A stretch of DNA of 64,000 nucleotides from Streptomyces yangpuensis (GCF_001005295.1 NZ_LBMK01000001.1:436704-500703); one strand, 5' to 3'. Shown: positions 26,353 to 37,939, counted from the stretch's first letter. Notes: a model not told the origin generated them from the sequence alone. Program-made: numbers and translations.

Positions 26353-27735
26353 GTGGCCGCCGACAAGATCGACACCATCGTCAGCCTGAGCAAGCGCCGT
26401 GGCTTCGTTTTCCCGTGCAGTGAGATCTACGGCGGCTCCAAGGCCGCCTGGGATTACGGTCCGCTGGGTGTCGAGCTCAAGGAGAACATCAAGCGCCAGT
26501 GGTGGAAGGCCATGGTCACCGGGCGTGAGGACGTCGTCGGGCTCGACTCGTCCGTGATCCTGGCTCCCGAGGTCTGGGTGGCCTCCGGCCACGTCGCCAC
26601 GTTCTCGGACCCGCTGACCGAGTGCACCTCCTGCCACAAGCGCCACCGCGCCGACCACCTGGAAGAGGCGTACGAGGCCAAGCACGGCCGCGTGCCCGCC
26701 AATGGTCTGGCCGACATCAACTGCCCCAACTGCGGTGTGAAGGGCCAGTTCACCGAGCCGAAGCAGTTCTCCGGCATGCTGGAGACCCACCTCGGCCCGA
26801 CCCAGGACACCGGCTCCAAGGCGTACCTGCGCCCCGAGACCGCCCAGGGCATCTTCACGCAGTTCGCCCAGGTCCAGGTGACCTCGCGCAAGAAGCCGCC
26901 CTTCGGTATCGCGCAGATGGGCAAGTCCTTCCGCAACGAGATCACGCCGGGCAACTTCATCTTCCGCACCCGCGAGTTCGAGCAGATGGAGATGGAGTTC
27001 TTCGTCAAGCCCGGCGAGGACGAGCAGTGGCAGGAGTACTGGATGCAGGAGCGGTGGAACTGGTACCGCGACCTCGGCATCCGCGAGGAGAACATCCGCT
27101 GGTACGAGCACCCGAAGGAGAAGCTGTCCCACTACTCGAAGCGCACCGCCGACATCGAGTACCGCTTCAACTTCGGTGGCAGTGAGTTCTCCGAGCTCGA
27201 GGGCGTCGCCAACCGCACCGACTACGACCTCAAGGCGCACTCCGCGGCCTCCGGCCAGGACCTCTCCTTCTTCGACCAGGAGGCCGGCGAGCGCTACACC
27301 CCGTTCGTCATCGAGCCGGCGGCCGGTGTGAACCGCGCCATGCTCGCCTTCATGCTCGACGCGTACAACGAGGACGAGGCCCCCAACGCCAAGGGCGTCA
27401 TGGAGAAGCGCACCGTGATGCGCCTCGACCCGCGCCTTGCCCCGATCAAGGTCGCCGTCCTGCCGCTGTCCCGCAACGCGCAGCTGTCGCCGAAGGCCAA
27501 GGGCCTCGCCGCCGACCTGCGCAAGAACTGGAACATCGAGTTCGACGACGCGGGTGCCATCGGCCGCCGCTACCGCCGCCAGGACGAGATCGGTACGCCG
27601 TTCTGCGTCACCGTCGACTTCGACACCCTGGACGACAACGCGGTGACCGTGCGCGAGCGCGACACCATGAAGCAGGAGCGCGTCTCCCTGGACCAGATCC
27701 AGGGCTACCTCGGCAGCCGCCTGCTCGGCTGCTGA
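26353..27735 (+). CDS. glyS: Glycyl-tRNA synthetase (dimeric, class II)
   Basis: A 460-residue enzyme of the alpha2 type. Class II motif 2 is [25 protein letters not shown] near residue 196, motif 3 is [13 protein letters not shown] near 326, and the anticodon-binding domain starts near residue 358 ([11 protein letters not shown]). A zinc knuckle CTSCHKRH / CPNCG near residues 92-128 is seen, which is typical of this subgroup. The start GTG 26353 follows GAAGAGAG. It attaches Gly to tRNA in the cytosol. A long hairpin ends the unit. Confidence 0.96.
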   Translation: MAADKIDTIVSLSKRRGFVFPCSEIYGGSKAAWDYGPLGVELKENIKRQWWKAMVTGREDVVGLDSSVILAPEVWVASGHVATFSDPLTECTSCHKRHRADHLEEAYEAKHGRVPANGLADINCPNCGVKGQFTEPKQFSGMLETHLGPTQDTGSKAYLRPETAQGIFTQFAQVQVTSRKKPPFGIAQMGKSFRNEITPGNFIFRTREFEQMEMEFFVKPGEDEQWQEYWMQERWNWYRDLGIREENIRWYEHPKEKLSHYSKRTADIEYRFNFGGSEFSELEGVANRTDYDLKAHSAASGQDLSFFDQEAGERYTPFVIEPAAGVNRAMLAFMLDAYNEDEAPNAKGVMEKRTVMRLDPRLAPIKVAVLPLSRNAQLSPKAKGLAADLRKNWNIEFDDAGAIGRRYRRQDEIGTPFCVTVDFDTLDDNAVTVRERDTMKQERVSLDQIQGYLGSRLLGC

Positions 27736-27754
27736 CGACCGTCGCACGAACGAC

Positions 27755-27793
27755 CCGGTGGCCCGGTGCGCACACTGCGCACCGGGCCACCGG
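27755..27793. terminator. Terminator of glyS (bidirectional)
   Basis: An 18-bp perfect stem: CCGGTGGCCCGGTGCGCA, loop CAC, TGCGCACCGGGCCACCGG. It lies 19 bp after glyS and 24 bp before the end of the convergent TetR gene, so it can serve both. Confidence 0.88.
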
Positions 27794-27817
27794 CCGTTCT
27801 CCCGGCTCCGGCGCATG

Positions 27818-28411
27818 TCAGGCGCGCAGGCCCCGGATCACCAGTGCCGTGACCGCCTCGAACTCCGCGGCGATGGTGGGGGAGAACCACTCCGCCGCGT
27901 ACTGCGGGTCGTGGAAGCGGCCGGTGGCGTCGAAGACCGCGCGGGCCGCAGCCGGCACGTCCCGGGCCGCGAGTGAACCGTCGGCGACTCCCTGGGCGAT
28001 GATCCGCGCCAATTGGTCGATCAGCTCCGTCAGATGCTGCTCGACCGTCCCGCTGTTCTCGGCGAGGAGCACCGTGTACGTGGCGAACAGCTCGGGATCG
28101 TCGCCGGCCTTGTGGCGCTTGGCCTCGAACAGCGCCTCCAGCCAGGCCTCCAGCTTGCCGGGCGCGCTCTCGGCGGGGGCCGAGGTGATCTGCTCCAGCA
28201 TCACGACGCTCTTGGCGAGCCAGCGGTCCGTGACCGCCTCGCGCAGCGCGGCCTTCGAGGGGAAGTGCCGGTAGACGCTGCCGTGGCTGACGCCCAGGGC
28301 GCGCGCCACGTCCACGACGGTCGCCTTGGTGGGGCCGAAGCGGCGCAGCACCTCCTCGGTGGTCTCGAGGATGCGCTCGGGGGTCAGGGGCTCGGCGGCA
28401 GCGGGTGGCAT
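27818..28411 (-). CDS. TetR family transcriptional regulator
   Basis: A 197-residue repressor. The HTH is at residues about 30-50 (VVDVARALGVSHGSVYRHFPSKAALREAV, split by the turn GVSHGSVYRHF). The C-terminal ligand domain is of the type ending FHDPQYAAEWFSPTIAAEFEAVTALVIRGL. The gene starts 21 bp after the aldo/keto reductase stop on the same strand, which suggests co-transcription and control of that reductase. GGTACG AC CGTACC, a small perfect dyad, lies at 28413-28426 right before the ATG. Confidence 0.9.
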   Translation of the reverse strand: MPPAAAEPLTPERILETTEEVLRRFGPTKATVVDVARALGVSHGSVYRHFPSKAALREAVTDRWLAKSVVMLEQITSAPAESAPGKLEAWLEALFEAKRHKAGDDPELFATYTVLLAENSGTVEQHLTELIDQLARIIAQGVADGSLAARDVPAAARAVFDATGRFHDPQYAAEWFSPTIAAEFEAVTALVIRGLRA

Positions 28412-28432
28412 GGGTACGACCGTACCGCCCGC

Positions 28433-29521
28433 TCAGTGCTCGCTGTCGAGGTGGGCCATCTGCGCCGCGGGATACCGGTCGCCCGCCGCCGCGCCGGCGG
28501 GCACGGCCGCCGCGATGGCGGCCAGGTCCGCCGGGCCGAGGTCTATGCGCAGCGCACCCAGTGCCTCGGTGAGGCGGTCCCGACGCCGGGCGCCCACCAG
28601 CGGCACTATGTCCTCGCCGCGCGAGAGCACCCAGGCGATGGCGGTCTGGGCGACGCTCACGCCCTTGTCGTCGGCGACCTTGCGCAGGGCGTCGACCAGA
28701 TCCAGGTTGCGCTGGAGGTTGTCGCCCTGGAAGCGGGGGCTCATCCCGCGGAAGTCGTCCGGTGCAAGCGCCCGGTCACGGGTGAAGTGGCCGCTGATCA
28801 GACCGCGGGACAGCACCCCGTACGCCGTGACGCCGATGCCGAGCTCCCGCGCGGTCGGCAGGATCTCGTCCTCGATCCCGCGCGAGATCAGCGAATACTC
28901 GATCTGGAGGTCGGAGATCGGGGCCACGGCGGCGGCCCGGCGCAGGGTGTCGGCGCCGACCTCGGAGAGGCCGATGTGGCGCACGTGCCCGGCCTCGACC
29001 GCTTCGGCGATGGCCCCGACGGTCTCCTCGATCGGCACGTCCGGGTCCACCCGGGCGATCCGGTAGACGTCGATGTGGTCCCGGCCGAGCCGCTGGAGCG
29101 AGTAGGCCAGGAAGTTCCTGACGGCCGCGGGCCGGCCGTCATAGCCGGTGAAGCCTCCCTCGACCGTGCGCAGCGCGCCGAACTTCACGCTGGTCAGTGC
29201 CCGGTCGCGGGCCGCCGCGGGTGCCGTGCGCAGGGCTTCGTGGATCAGCAGTTCGTTGTGGCCCATGCCGTAGAAGTCGCCGGTGTCGAGCAGTCCCTTC
29301 GCCCCCTCGGGGACCGCGTCCAGATACGCGTGGATGGTCGCGATGGACTCGGAACGGTCGGCCGCCCCGTAGAGGGCGGACATCCCCATGCAGCCCAGCC
29401 CGACCGGGAAGACGGCGGGGCCGGTGCTCCCGAGGCGCCGGCGGGCGGTCGTGGTCGGGGCGGCGGCCGTGGTGGTGGCCATGGTGCCGGTGGTCGCGTC
29501 GAAGCTCTCGTTCGTGGTCAT
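28433..29521 (-). CDS. Aldo/keto reductase
   Basis: A 362-residue NADPH-dependent oxidoreductase of the TIM-barrel AKR family. LLDTGDFYGMGHNELLIHEAL near residue 90 holds the catalytic Asp and Tyr, and DHIDVYRIARVDPD supplies the later segment where His is usual but Arg is seen here. GVTAYGVLSRGLISGHF is the conserved barrel loop. The start MTTNES (ATG 29521) is used. A 14-bp perfect inverted repeat lies just upstream, and the TetR gene follows, so the pair is probably autoregulated. Confidence 0.9.
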   Translation of the reverse strand: MTTNESFDATTGTMATTTAAAPTTTARRRLGSTGPAVFPVGLGCMGMSALYGAADRSESIATIHAYLDAVPEGAKGLLDTGDFYGMGHNELLIHEALRTAPAAARDRALTSVKFGALRTVEGGFTGYDGRPAAVRNFLAYSLQRLGRDHIDVYRIARVDPDVPIEETVGAIAEAVEAGHVRHIGLSEVGADTLRRAAAVAPISDLQIEYSLISRGIEDEILPTARELGIGVTAYGVLSRGLISGHFTRDRALAPDDFRGMSPRFQGDNLQRNLDLVDALRKVADDKGVSVAQTAIAWVLSRGEDIVPLVGARRRDRLTEALGALRIDLGPADLAAIAAAVPAGAAAGDRYPAAQMAHLDSEH

Positions 29522-29537
29522 GGAACGAGAATGGCAT

Positions 29538-29571
29538 GACGGGTGACAGATTTCAATATCTGTCACCCGTC
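29538..29571. promoter_or_regulatory. 14-bp perfect inverted repeat before the AKR-TetR pair
   Basis: GACGGGTGACAGAT, spacer TTCAAT, ATCTGTCACCCGTC. It starts 17 bp upstream of the aldo/keto reductase ATG and ends 5 bp from the DoxX stop. It can be a TetR operator, a DoxX terminator, or both. The AT-rich spacer and the TGACAG..CTGTCA core favour an operator. Confidence 0.65.
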
Positions 29572-29575
29572 GGTG

Positions 29576-29920
29576 TCATGCGAGGGCCCGCAGTGTCAGC
29601 GCCGCCGCCGCGACCAGCGTGAGGGCGGCTGCCGGCGCCAGCTCGTAGTCCTTGACCCGCAGGTGACTGATGACGGCGCCGGCGAAGTAGAGGGTCACGC
29701 CGACCGCCGCGGCCACCCCGAGCGGAGTGATCCAGAGGCCCGCGACCAGGCCGATCGCGCCCGCGGCCTTGAGGGTGGCCAGTCGTGGCAGCCAGGAGTC
29801 GGGGACCTGGACCTTTCGCATGCTCGCGACGATCTGGTCGTTGCGCTGGAGGGTGAAGGTGGCGGAGGCGGCCAGGACGAGGGCGAGCAGGCCGCCGACG
29901 ACGGCGTAGGCGATGAACAT
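29576..29920 (-). CDS. DoxX family membrane protein
   Basis: A 114-residue protein with four predicted membrane helices (AYAVVGGLLALVLAASATFTL; LKAAGAIGLVAGLW; PLGVAAAVGVTLYFAGAVISHL; AAALTLVAAAALTLRAL). The order fits DoxX-like proteins, with the LPRLATLKAAGAIGLV and HLRVKDYELAPAA motifs. Such proteins are often linked to redox stress; no reaction is established. ATG 29920 has GGAGCG upstream. It diverges from a MarR gene across 91 bp, so the MarR protein probably controls it. Confidence 0.85.
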   Translation of the reverse strand: MFIAYAVVGGLLALVLAASATFTLQRNDQIVASMRKVQVPDSWLPRLATLKAAGAIGLVAGLWITPLGVAAAVGVTLYFAGAVISHLRVKDYELAPAAALTLVAAAALTLRALA

Positions 29921-30011
29921 GAAGCGCTCCAACGATTGGTGATGTCGGATCATTGAATAGCATCAACGATATCTCCATTGCAATCATTTCTTGCTTGCTA
30001 CGATGTGGACC
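29921..30011. promoter_or_regulatory. Divergent doxX/marR promoter region
   Basis: An AT-rich 91-bp segment in very GC-rich surroundings. It contains ATTGCAAT and GATATC palindromes and, toward marR, TACGAT (29999-30004) 7 bp before the ATG with TTGCAA (29978-29983) upstream at 15 bp, a possible leaderless promoter. A MarR-type operator is likely in this space. Confidence 0.5.
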
Positions 30012-30467
30012 ATGACGGCAGACCAGGACGGATCGCACCCCCCGCAGCGGCTGGGCCTGCTGCTGGCCTGGCACGGAGCCGTCACCCAGACCCGCATGAA
30101 GCGCGCCCTCGGTGCGGCCGGGCTCACCCCGCGGCACGCGATGACGCTGATGCACCTGGAGGGCGGCCCCATCAGCCAGCGGGCGCTCGCCGACCGGCTG
30201 GAGGTGGACCCGAGCGTCCTCGTCGGGGTCCTGAACGACCTGGAGGGCGAAGGCCTCGCCGAACGCCGCCGCGACCCCGCCGACCGCCGCCGGCACAACG
30301 TGGCCATCACCCCTGCCGGTGCAGCCGCCCTGACGAAGACGAACACCGCCCTCGACGAGGTCGAGGACGGCATGTTCGCCGGCCTGTCAGCCCCGGAACG
30401 CGGCCAGCTGCGCGCTCTCCTCGACCGGGTCAACGCCTCGGCCGAGGACTTCGCCTGCGACGAGTGA
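30012..30467 (+). CDS. MarR family transcriptional regulator
   Basis: A 151-residue winged-helix protein with the MarR layout: LTPRHAMTLMHLEGGPISQRALADRLEVDPSVLVGVLNDLEGEGLAERRRDPADRRRHNVAITPAG read in pieces, with the DxRRxxN wing. ATG 30012 is chosen because a TACGAT box lies 7 bp upstream; ATG 30003 is possible. It is divergent from the DoxX gene, which it probably represses. A terminator follows. Confidence 0.92.
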   Translation: MTADQDGSHPPQRLGLLLAWHGAVTQTRMKRALGAAGLTPRHAMTLMHLEGGPISQRALADRLEVDPSVLVGVLNDLEGEGLAERRRDPADRRRHNVAITPAGAAALTKTNTALDEVEDGMFAGLSAPERGQLRALLDRVNASAEDFACDE

Positions 30468-30530
30468 CCCGCGCCGTGACCGGCAGGACCCGAAGGGGCG
30501 CGCCAGAGGGCGCGTCCGCGACGTAGCGCC

Positions 30531-30584
30531 GCCCGCCCGGTGCCCCGCACGGCGGAGGGCGCCCGTGTGGGGCACCGGGCGGGC
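30531..30584. terminator. Long hairpin after marR
   Basis: GCCCGCCCGGTGCCCC pairs perfectly with GGGGCACCGGGCGGGC and the stem extends inward with one mismatch (CACGG/CCGTG). It lies 64 bp after the marR stop and before the convergent MFS gene. Bidirectional use is possible. Confidence 0.75.
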
Positions 30585-30728
30585 GCACCCCGGCACCCCG
30601 GCACCCCGGCAACGCGGCGAGGCGTGGGCCGCGGGCGGGCGGGACCTTGCGGACACGTCCCGGCCGTACCCCGGCCGCACCTCGACACGCCCCCGGCCGC
30701 ACTCCGGCGGATCAGGGCCGGGCAGTGC

Positions 30729-32177
30729 CTAGCCGCGCGGGGAGCCCACGGGTGCCGTGGGGCCTGTCGACTCCTCCAGCCTGCGGGCCGTGCGCTCCGC
30801 CGTCCCGCGGGCCCAGGTGCCGCTCGTCGCCGCGCCCACGACCAGGACGAGCAGCCCGCACAGCGTGATGATCCACCAGGCCGGCTGGGCCGCCCCGGAG
30901 AAGTCGGCGCCGCCGGCCAGCCCCGCCGCCAGCACCGAGCCGATGACCGCGACGCCCAGCGTGCCGCCCGTCTGCCGGCTGGTGGAGGCGATGGCCGCCG
31001 CGACACCCGCCTGGGAGCGCGGCATCCCCGAGACCGCCGTGTTGGTGATCGGCGCGTTCACCATGCCGAAGCCGAGCCCGAACAGCACGTACCCCGTGAA
31101 GAGCAGCGGGTTGGAGGTCTCCGCCTCGAACAGGGCGAACAGCAGCCCGCTCGTCGCCATCGCCACCCCCGCGATCAGCAGGCAGATCCGCGGCCCCCGG
31201 CTGCCCACCAGCCGCCCCGCCAGCGGCGCGAACAGCACGGTCAGGCCGGCCATCGGCAGCATGTACAGACCGGCGTGCAGGGCGCTGAGCCCCCGTACGT
31301 CCTGCAGGTAGAGCGTGTTCAGGAAGAGGAAGCCGGCCAGCCCGGCGAAGGCGCTGATCGCGATCACCGTCGAGCCGCTGAACGGCGCACTGCGGAAGAA
31401 CCGGAGGTCGATCAGCGGCTCCGCGCGCCGGGGCTCATGGATCAGCAGCCCGACGAAGGAGGCGACGGCCACCACCGCGCACCCCATGATCAGCGGCGAG
31501 CGCCAGCCGGCGGCGGGCGCCTCGATGATCCCGTACGTCAGGCTGCCGAGCAGCGCGATGACCAGCACCTGGCCCAGTGGGTCCGGGCGGCGCGGGCGGG
31601 CCGCCCGGGACTCCGGGATGTGGCGCAGGGTCAGTGCGAGCGCCGCCAGGCCGATCGGCACGTTGATCAGGAAGATCGAGCGCCAGCCCACCGAATCCAC
31701 GAGCACCCCGCCGATCAGCGGGCCCGCCGCCATGGAGATACCGCCGACCGCGCCCCACACGCCGATGGCCCGGGCCCGTTCGGCCGGGTCCGTGTAGGTG
31801 TTGGTGATGATCGACATCGCGACCGGGTTGAGCATGGCGCCGCCGACCGCCTGCACCATCCGGAAGACGATGAGCCAGCCGAGGCTCGGCGCGAGCGAGC
31901 AGAGCAGGGAGCCCAGAGCGAAGGTCAGCAGACCGGCGACGAACACCTTGCGGCGGCCGATCCGGTCGGCCGTGGATCCCGCGAGCATCAGCAGCGAGGC
32001 CAGGACGAGCGTGTACGCGTCGATGGTCCACTGGAGGCCCGCGACCGAGGCGTCCAGCTCGCGGCGCATCGACGGGAGCGCGACGTTGAGCACGGTGTTG
32101 TCGAGGCTGACGATGAGCAGGCTCATGCAGCAGATCGCCAGGACGATCGTGCGCTGCCGGTGACTCGGCTCGATCAT
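30729..32177 (-). CDS. MFS transporter, DHA2 (14-helix) drug-efflux family
   Basis: A 482-residue membrane protein with about 14 hydrophobic segments. Motif A-like LAGSTADRIGRRKVFVAG lies near residue 65, the DHA2 motif LDNTVLNVALPSM near residue 25, and motif C-like GVWGAVGGISMAAGPLIGG near residue 141. It exports small molecules by proton antiport; substrate unknown. Its ATG lies 51 bp from the divergent dusB start. Confidence 0.92.
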   Translation of the reverse strand: MIEPSHRQRTIVLAICCMSLLIVSLDNTVLNVALPSMRRELDASVAGLQWTIDAYTLVLASLLMLAGSTADRIGRRKVFVAGLLTFALGSLLCSLAPSLGWLIVFRMVQAVGGAMLNPVAMSIITNTYTDPAERARAIGVWGAVGGISMAAGPLIGGVLVDSVGWRSIFLINVPIGLAALALTLRHIPESRAARPRRPDPLGQVLVIALLGSLTYGIIEAPAAGWRSPLIMGCAVVAVASFVGLLIHEPRRAEPLIDLRFFRSAPFSGSTVIAISAFAGLAGFLFLNTLYLQDVRGLSALHAGLYMLPMAGLTVLFAPLAGRLVGSRGPRICLLIAGVAMATSGLLFALFEAETSNPLLFTGYVLFGLGFGMVNAPITNTAVSGMPRSQAGVAAAIASTSRQTGGTLGVAVIGSVLAAGLAGGADFSGAAQPAWWIITLCGLLVLVVGAATSGTWARGTAERTARRLEESTGPTAPVGSPRG

Positions 32178-32211
32178 GCGCCGATGCTACGTCCGCCCGA
32201 CCCCCTCGGCA

Positions 32212-32227
32212 TGCGGGACAATGGGCG
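32212..32227 (+). promoter_or_regulatory. -10-type motif immediately before dusB, shared with recO
   Basis: TGCGGGACAATGGGCG ends 1 bp before the dusB ATG and is identical to 20798-20813 before recO. GACAAT (32217-32222) is 6 bp from the start codon. No Shine-Dalgarno is visible. The divergent MFS gene starts only 35 bp away. Confidence 0.55.
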
Positions 32228-32228
32228 G

Positions 32229-33371
32229 ATGACCACGCTCCCCCCGCCGCTCGTGATCGGCCCGCACACCGTGCAGCCCCCGGTGGTGCTCGCACCCATG
32301 GCCGGCATCACCAATGCCCCGTTCCGTACCCTCTGCCGGGAGTTCTCGGGCGGCAAGGGGCTGTTCGTGAGCGAGATGATCACGACCCGCGCCCTGGTCG
32401 AGCGCAACGAGAAGACCATGCAGCTGATCCACTTCGACGAGACCGAGAAGCCCCGGTCGATTCAGCTGTACGGGGTCGACCCGGTGACGGTGGGCAAGGC
32501 GGTCCGCATGATCGTCGAGGAGGACCGCGCCGACCACATCGACCTCAACTTCGGCTGCCCGGTGCCCAAGGTCACCCGGAAGGGTGGCGGCTCGGCGCTG
32601 CCCTACAAGCGCAACCTGCTGCGCGCCATCCTGCGCGAGGCCGTCGCCGGGGCCGGTGACCTGCCGGTGACCATGAAGATGCGCAAGGGCATCGACGACG
32701 ACCACCTCACCTACCTCGACGCCGGCCGCATCGCCGTCGAGGAGGGCGTCACCGCGATCGCCCTGCACGGGCGGACCACGGCGCAGCACTACGGCGGCAC
32801 CGCCGACTGGGACGCCATCGCGCGGCTCAAGGAGCACGTGCCGGAGATACCGGTCCTGGGCAACGGCGACATCTGGTGTGCCGAGGACGCGCTGCGCATG
32901 GTCCGCGAGACCGGCTGCGACGGCGTGGTCGTGGGCCGTGGCTGCCTGGGGCGCCCGTGGCTGTTCAACGACCTGGTGGCGGCCTTCGAGGGGCGGCCCG
33001 AGGACTTCCACCGGCCCGCGCTGCGCGAGGTCGCGCAGACGATGCACCGGCACGCCCAGCTGCTGGGAGAGTGGATCGGCGACGAGACGCGTGGCGTGAT
33101 CGACTTCCGTAAGCACGTCGCCTGGTACCTGAAGGGCTTCTCGGTCGGGTCCGAGATGCGCAAGAAGCTCGCGGTCACCTCTTCCCTGGCCGAGTTGGAC
33201 GCTCATCTGAGCGAGCTCGATCTGGATCAAGAGTGGCCGGAGAGTGCGGACGGCCCGCGCGGCCGGACGTCCGGAAACAACCGAGTTGTCCTGCCGGACG
33301 GCTGGCTGAAGGACCCGTACGACTGCGCAGGCGTGAGCGAGGACGCGGAACTGGACACCTCCGGAGGCTGA
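32229..33371 (+). CDS. dusB: tRNA-dihydrouridine synthase
   Basis: A 380-residue flavoenzyme of the Dus TIM-barrel family. APMAGITNAPFRTLCREF near residue 22, DLNFGCPVPKVTRKGGGSALP near residue 107 (with the catalytic Cys), KMRKG near 148, and ALHGRT and NGDIW then GVVVGRGCLGRPWLF are all in place. It reduces uridines in the D-loop of tRNA with FMN and NADPH. The C-terminal RNA-binding helical part follows. Actinobacterial genomes usually have one Dus of the DusB type. Confidence 0.93.
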   Translation: MTTLPPPLVIGPHTVQPPVVLAPMAGITNAPFRTLCREFSGGKGLFVSEMITTRALVERNEKTMQLIHFDETEKPRSIQLYGVDPVTVGKAVRMIVEEDRADHIDLNFGCPVPKVTRKGGGSALPYKRNLLRAILREAVAGAGDLPVTMKMRKGIDDDHLTYLDAGRIAVEEGVTAIALHGRTTAQHYGGTADWDAIARLKEHVPEIPVLGNGDIWCAEDALRMVRETGCDGVVVGRGCLGRPWLFNDLVAAFEGRPEDFHRPALREVAQTMHRHAQLLGEWIGDETRGVIDFRKHVAWYLKGFSVGSEMRKKLAVTSSLAELDAHLSELDLDQEWPESADGPRGRTSGNNRVVLPDGWLKDPYDCAGVSEDAELDTSGG

Positions 33372-33456
33372 CAAATCGCCCTCCGTGGTGCGTGATATAC
33401 GCCACGCATGGGAGAGGTTTCGCTCAGATGAGCGCGTAAGTCACGGGTAAGACTTT

Positions 33457-33485
33457 CAAAGGGTGGCACTGGGTGCCACCCTTTG
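33457..33485 (+). terminator. Terminator of dusB
   Basis: CAAAGGGTGGCAC, loop TGG, GTGCCACCCTTTG: a perfect 13-bp stem followed by TGTGTT, 85 bp after the dusB stop. One of the best intrinsic terminators of the window. Confidence 0.88.
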
Positions 33486-33735
33486 TGTGTTCAACACTTG
33501 AACGCAAATGTATCGATGATCGCTCATCCGAGCGTAGACAGGCCTCAGGGGCCCCCTGCCCCTTCGGGATCTGAACGCTCTTCGTACTTTCTGGTTACCC
33601 CTGAGTTACTTTCGATCTGCTGGCGCACGGGTGGTTACGTCCGTATGACGGCCAAGTGGACGTACCCAGAAGCCTTCGATCTGGGTATGTTCCTGGCCGT
33701 CAGGGCAGCCACCGAGCCTCGAGGAGTCGAGACCC
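33486..33735 (+). promoter_or_regulatory. ppdK upstream region with GTTAC repeats and a hairpin
   Basis: The 364-bp gap after dusB starts with the terminator and then holds this segment. GTTAC occurs at 33594, 33605 and 33634; the first two are 11 bp apart, one helical turn. TACCCAGA (33663-33670) and TCTGGGTA (33680-33687) form an 8-bp hairpin 48 bp before ppdK. GAGGAG precedes the GTG start. No gene is seen. Confidence 0.45.
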
Positions 33736-36444
<2,709 letters not shown>

Positions 36445-36476
36445 CCCACCGGCCCCTCACAAGGGCCCCACAGACC

Positions 36477-36517
36477 GCGCCTGTCCCCGGGTTCCCTGAC
36501 TGCCCGGGGGCGGGCGC
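36477..36517 (+). terminator. Terminator of ppdK with T tract
   Basis: GCGCCTGTCCCCGGG pairs with CCCGGGGGCGGGCGC (15 bp with two G-T pairs, 11-base loop). Seven T's start 8 bp later at 36525. It lies 32 bp after the ppdK stop. Confidence 0.85.
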
Positions 36518-36555
36518 GCCTCAATTTTTTTGTTCAACAACTCTTTACGCCAGCA

Positions 36556-36587
36556 GGCGGTGGACGGATCCCCACCCGTCCACCGCC
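36556..36587. terminator. Second hairpin after ppdK
   Basis: GGCGGTGGACGG, loop ATCCCCAC, CCGTCCACCGCC: a perfect 12-bp stem about 40 bp beyond the first terminator. It may be a back-up terminator. Confidence 0.65.
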
Positions 36588-36832
36588 GCTGTCATTCTGC
36601 CGGGCACGTCGGCGCTTCCCGGTGCGACCGACCGCCAGGCCCCGCAAAGCCCCCCACGGCCTTCGCGGAGCGTTTCGGTCGCACCGGAGTGTGCCCGGCG
36701 GAGTACAGGATTTCGGTTGTCACGCCCCTGCCGAAAGGGGTTTCAACTGTGGCCGAAAGGGCGTGGTGACCACGTGTGACTGCGTGCATACTCATGGGGC
36801 GGGGGGATTGCGGTTGCACAGGTGGGGGTTCG
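36588..36832 (+). other. Upstream region of the ArsR-type gene
   Basis: No gene is seen. GTGACCACGTGTGAC at 36766-36780 has a CACGTG centre and partial dyad symmetry and is the only candidate site noted. The frame of the next gene is open back to 36776, but protein homology begins at the GTG at 36833. Confidence 0.3.
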
Positions 36833-37831
36833 GTGCTGCGTATCCATTTCACTGGAGTGGACCTGGCACGCGTACGGATGGCAGGGCGTCCCGATGCGTT
36901 GTGGGAGACGATTCTCAGCTTTCACCGCTTAAGAGACCGGCGCGATGCCCGGTTGTTCGGTGAATGGCGTACGGAAACCCGGAGCAGGTTGAATAGTGAA
37001 ACACGCACGCTCGGTATGCTCATACCGAGTCGCGGTTATTTCCCCGATTTCCTGACCCCTGTGGAGGGGCAGTACGGGTGGGACGTGGGCCTCGACGCGT
37101 TGCGCGGGATCCGTCCCGAGCGCATGCGCCGGGAGCTCCAGCTGCTGGGCGCCGGAGCGCCCACGACACCACGGCTGCGGGACTTCATGGAGGGCGGCAC
37201 CAAGCAGCTCCCGCGGCTGATGGGCGAGCTGCGCGCCTACCACCGGGCCGCCGTGGAGCCGTACTGGACCCACATACAGGCCCAGATAGAAGCCGAACGG
37301 GCGGCACGCGGCCGCGCGTTGCTCGACGGCGGAGCCGACGAGCTGCTGGCCTCGCTGCCGCCCATGCTGCGCTGGCGGGCCCCGGTACTGGAGTGCGACT
37401 ACCCGGTGGACCGGGACGTACGGCTGCGGGGGCGCGGGCTGCTGCTCCAGCCGTCCTTCTTCTGCCGGCGCACCGCGGTGACCCTGCACGACCCCGAGCT
37501 GCCGCCGGTGCTGGTCTACCCGGCCGCCGCGCAGCTGGCCTCCGCGCCGGGGAGCGGCGAGGCGGCCCGGCCCGCCGAGGAGCAGCGCCAGCGCACCCTG
37601 GGCAAGCTGGTCGGGCACACCCGCTCGGTCGTGCTGCGGGCCATCGGGGACGGCGCGACCACCAGCGAGCTGGCCCGGCGGGCCGGGGTCTCGCTGGCCT
37701 CCGCGAGCCAGCACGCCTGTGTGATGCGCGAGGCGGGCCTGGTCACCACCCTGCGCCACGGCAACGCGGTCCTGCACACGGTGACCCCGCTGGGAGCGGC
37801 GCTGCTCAAGGGCGGGGCCGTGGCCTCCTGA
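36833..37831 (+). CDS. ArsR/SmtB-type winged-helix regulator (DUF5937-like N-terminus)
   Basis: A 332-residue protein. The long N-terminal domain opens with IHFTGVDLARVRMAGRPDALWETILSFHRLR (seen in pieces) as in Streptomyces DUF5937 proteins. The C-terminal 80 residues form an ArsR-like winged helix: RSVVLRAIGDGATTSELARRAGVSLASASQHACVMREAGLV. GTG 36833 follows GGGGG. Codons 40-70 are less GC-rich than the rest. The ligand and targets are unknown. Confidence 0.85.
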   Translation: MLRIHFTGVDLARVRMAGRPDALWETILSFHRLRDRRDARLFGEWRTETRSRLNSETRTLGMLIPSRGYFPDFLTPVEGQYGWDVGLDALRGIRPERMRRELQLLGAGAPTTPRLRDFMEGGTKQLPRLMGELRAYHRAAVEPYWTHIQAQIEAERAARGRALLDGGADELLASLPPMLRWRAPVLECDYPVDRDVRLRGRGLLLQPSFFCRRTAVTLHDPELPPVLVYPAAAQLASAPGSGEAARPAEEQRQRTLGKLVGHTRSVVLRAIGDGATTSELARRAGVSLASASQHACVMREAGLVTTLRHGNAVLHTVTPLGAALLKGGAVAS

Positions 37832-37839
37832 GACGCCGA

Positions 37840-37870
37840 CGGCCCCCGGCCCGGGAAGAGCCGGGGGCCG
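37840..37870. terminator. Terminator between ArsR-type gene and DUF839 gene
   Basis: CGGCCCCCGGC, loop CCGGGAAGA, GCCGGGGGCCG: an 11-bp perfect stem 8 bp after the stop. From 37871 to 37930 follow imperfect GGGCCGGGG/GAGGGCC repeats that can add further stems. The genes are convergent. Confidence 0.75.
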
Positions 37871-37939
37871 AAGACCGCGGGCCGAGGGCCGGGGATCGAG
37901 GGCCAGGGCCCGGGGGCCGGGGGCCGCCGGGTACGACCG

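Noticed and set aside
37871..37930. GGGCC-rich repeats after the ArsR-type gene as a mobile element end
   Set aside because: No terminal inverted repeat, target duplication or transposase; better read as extra terminator stems.
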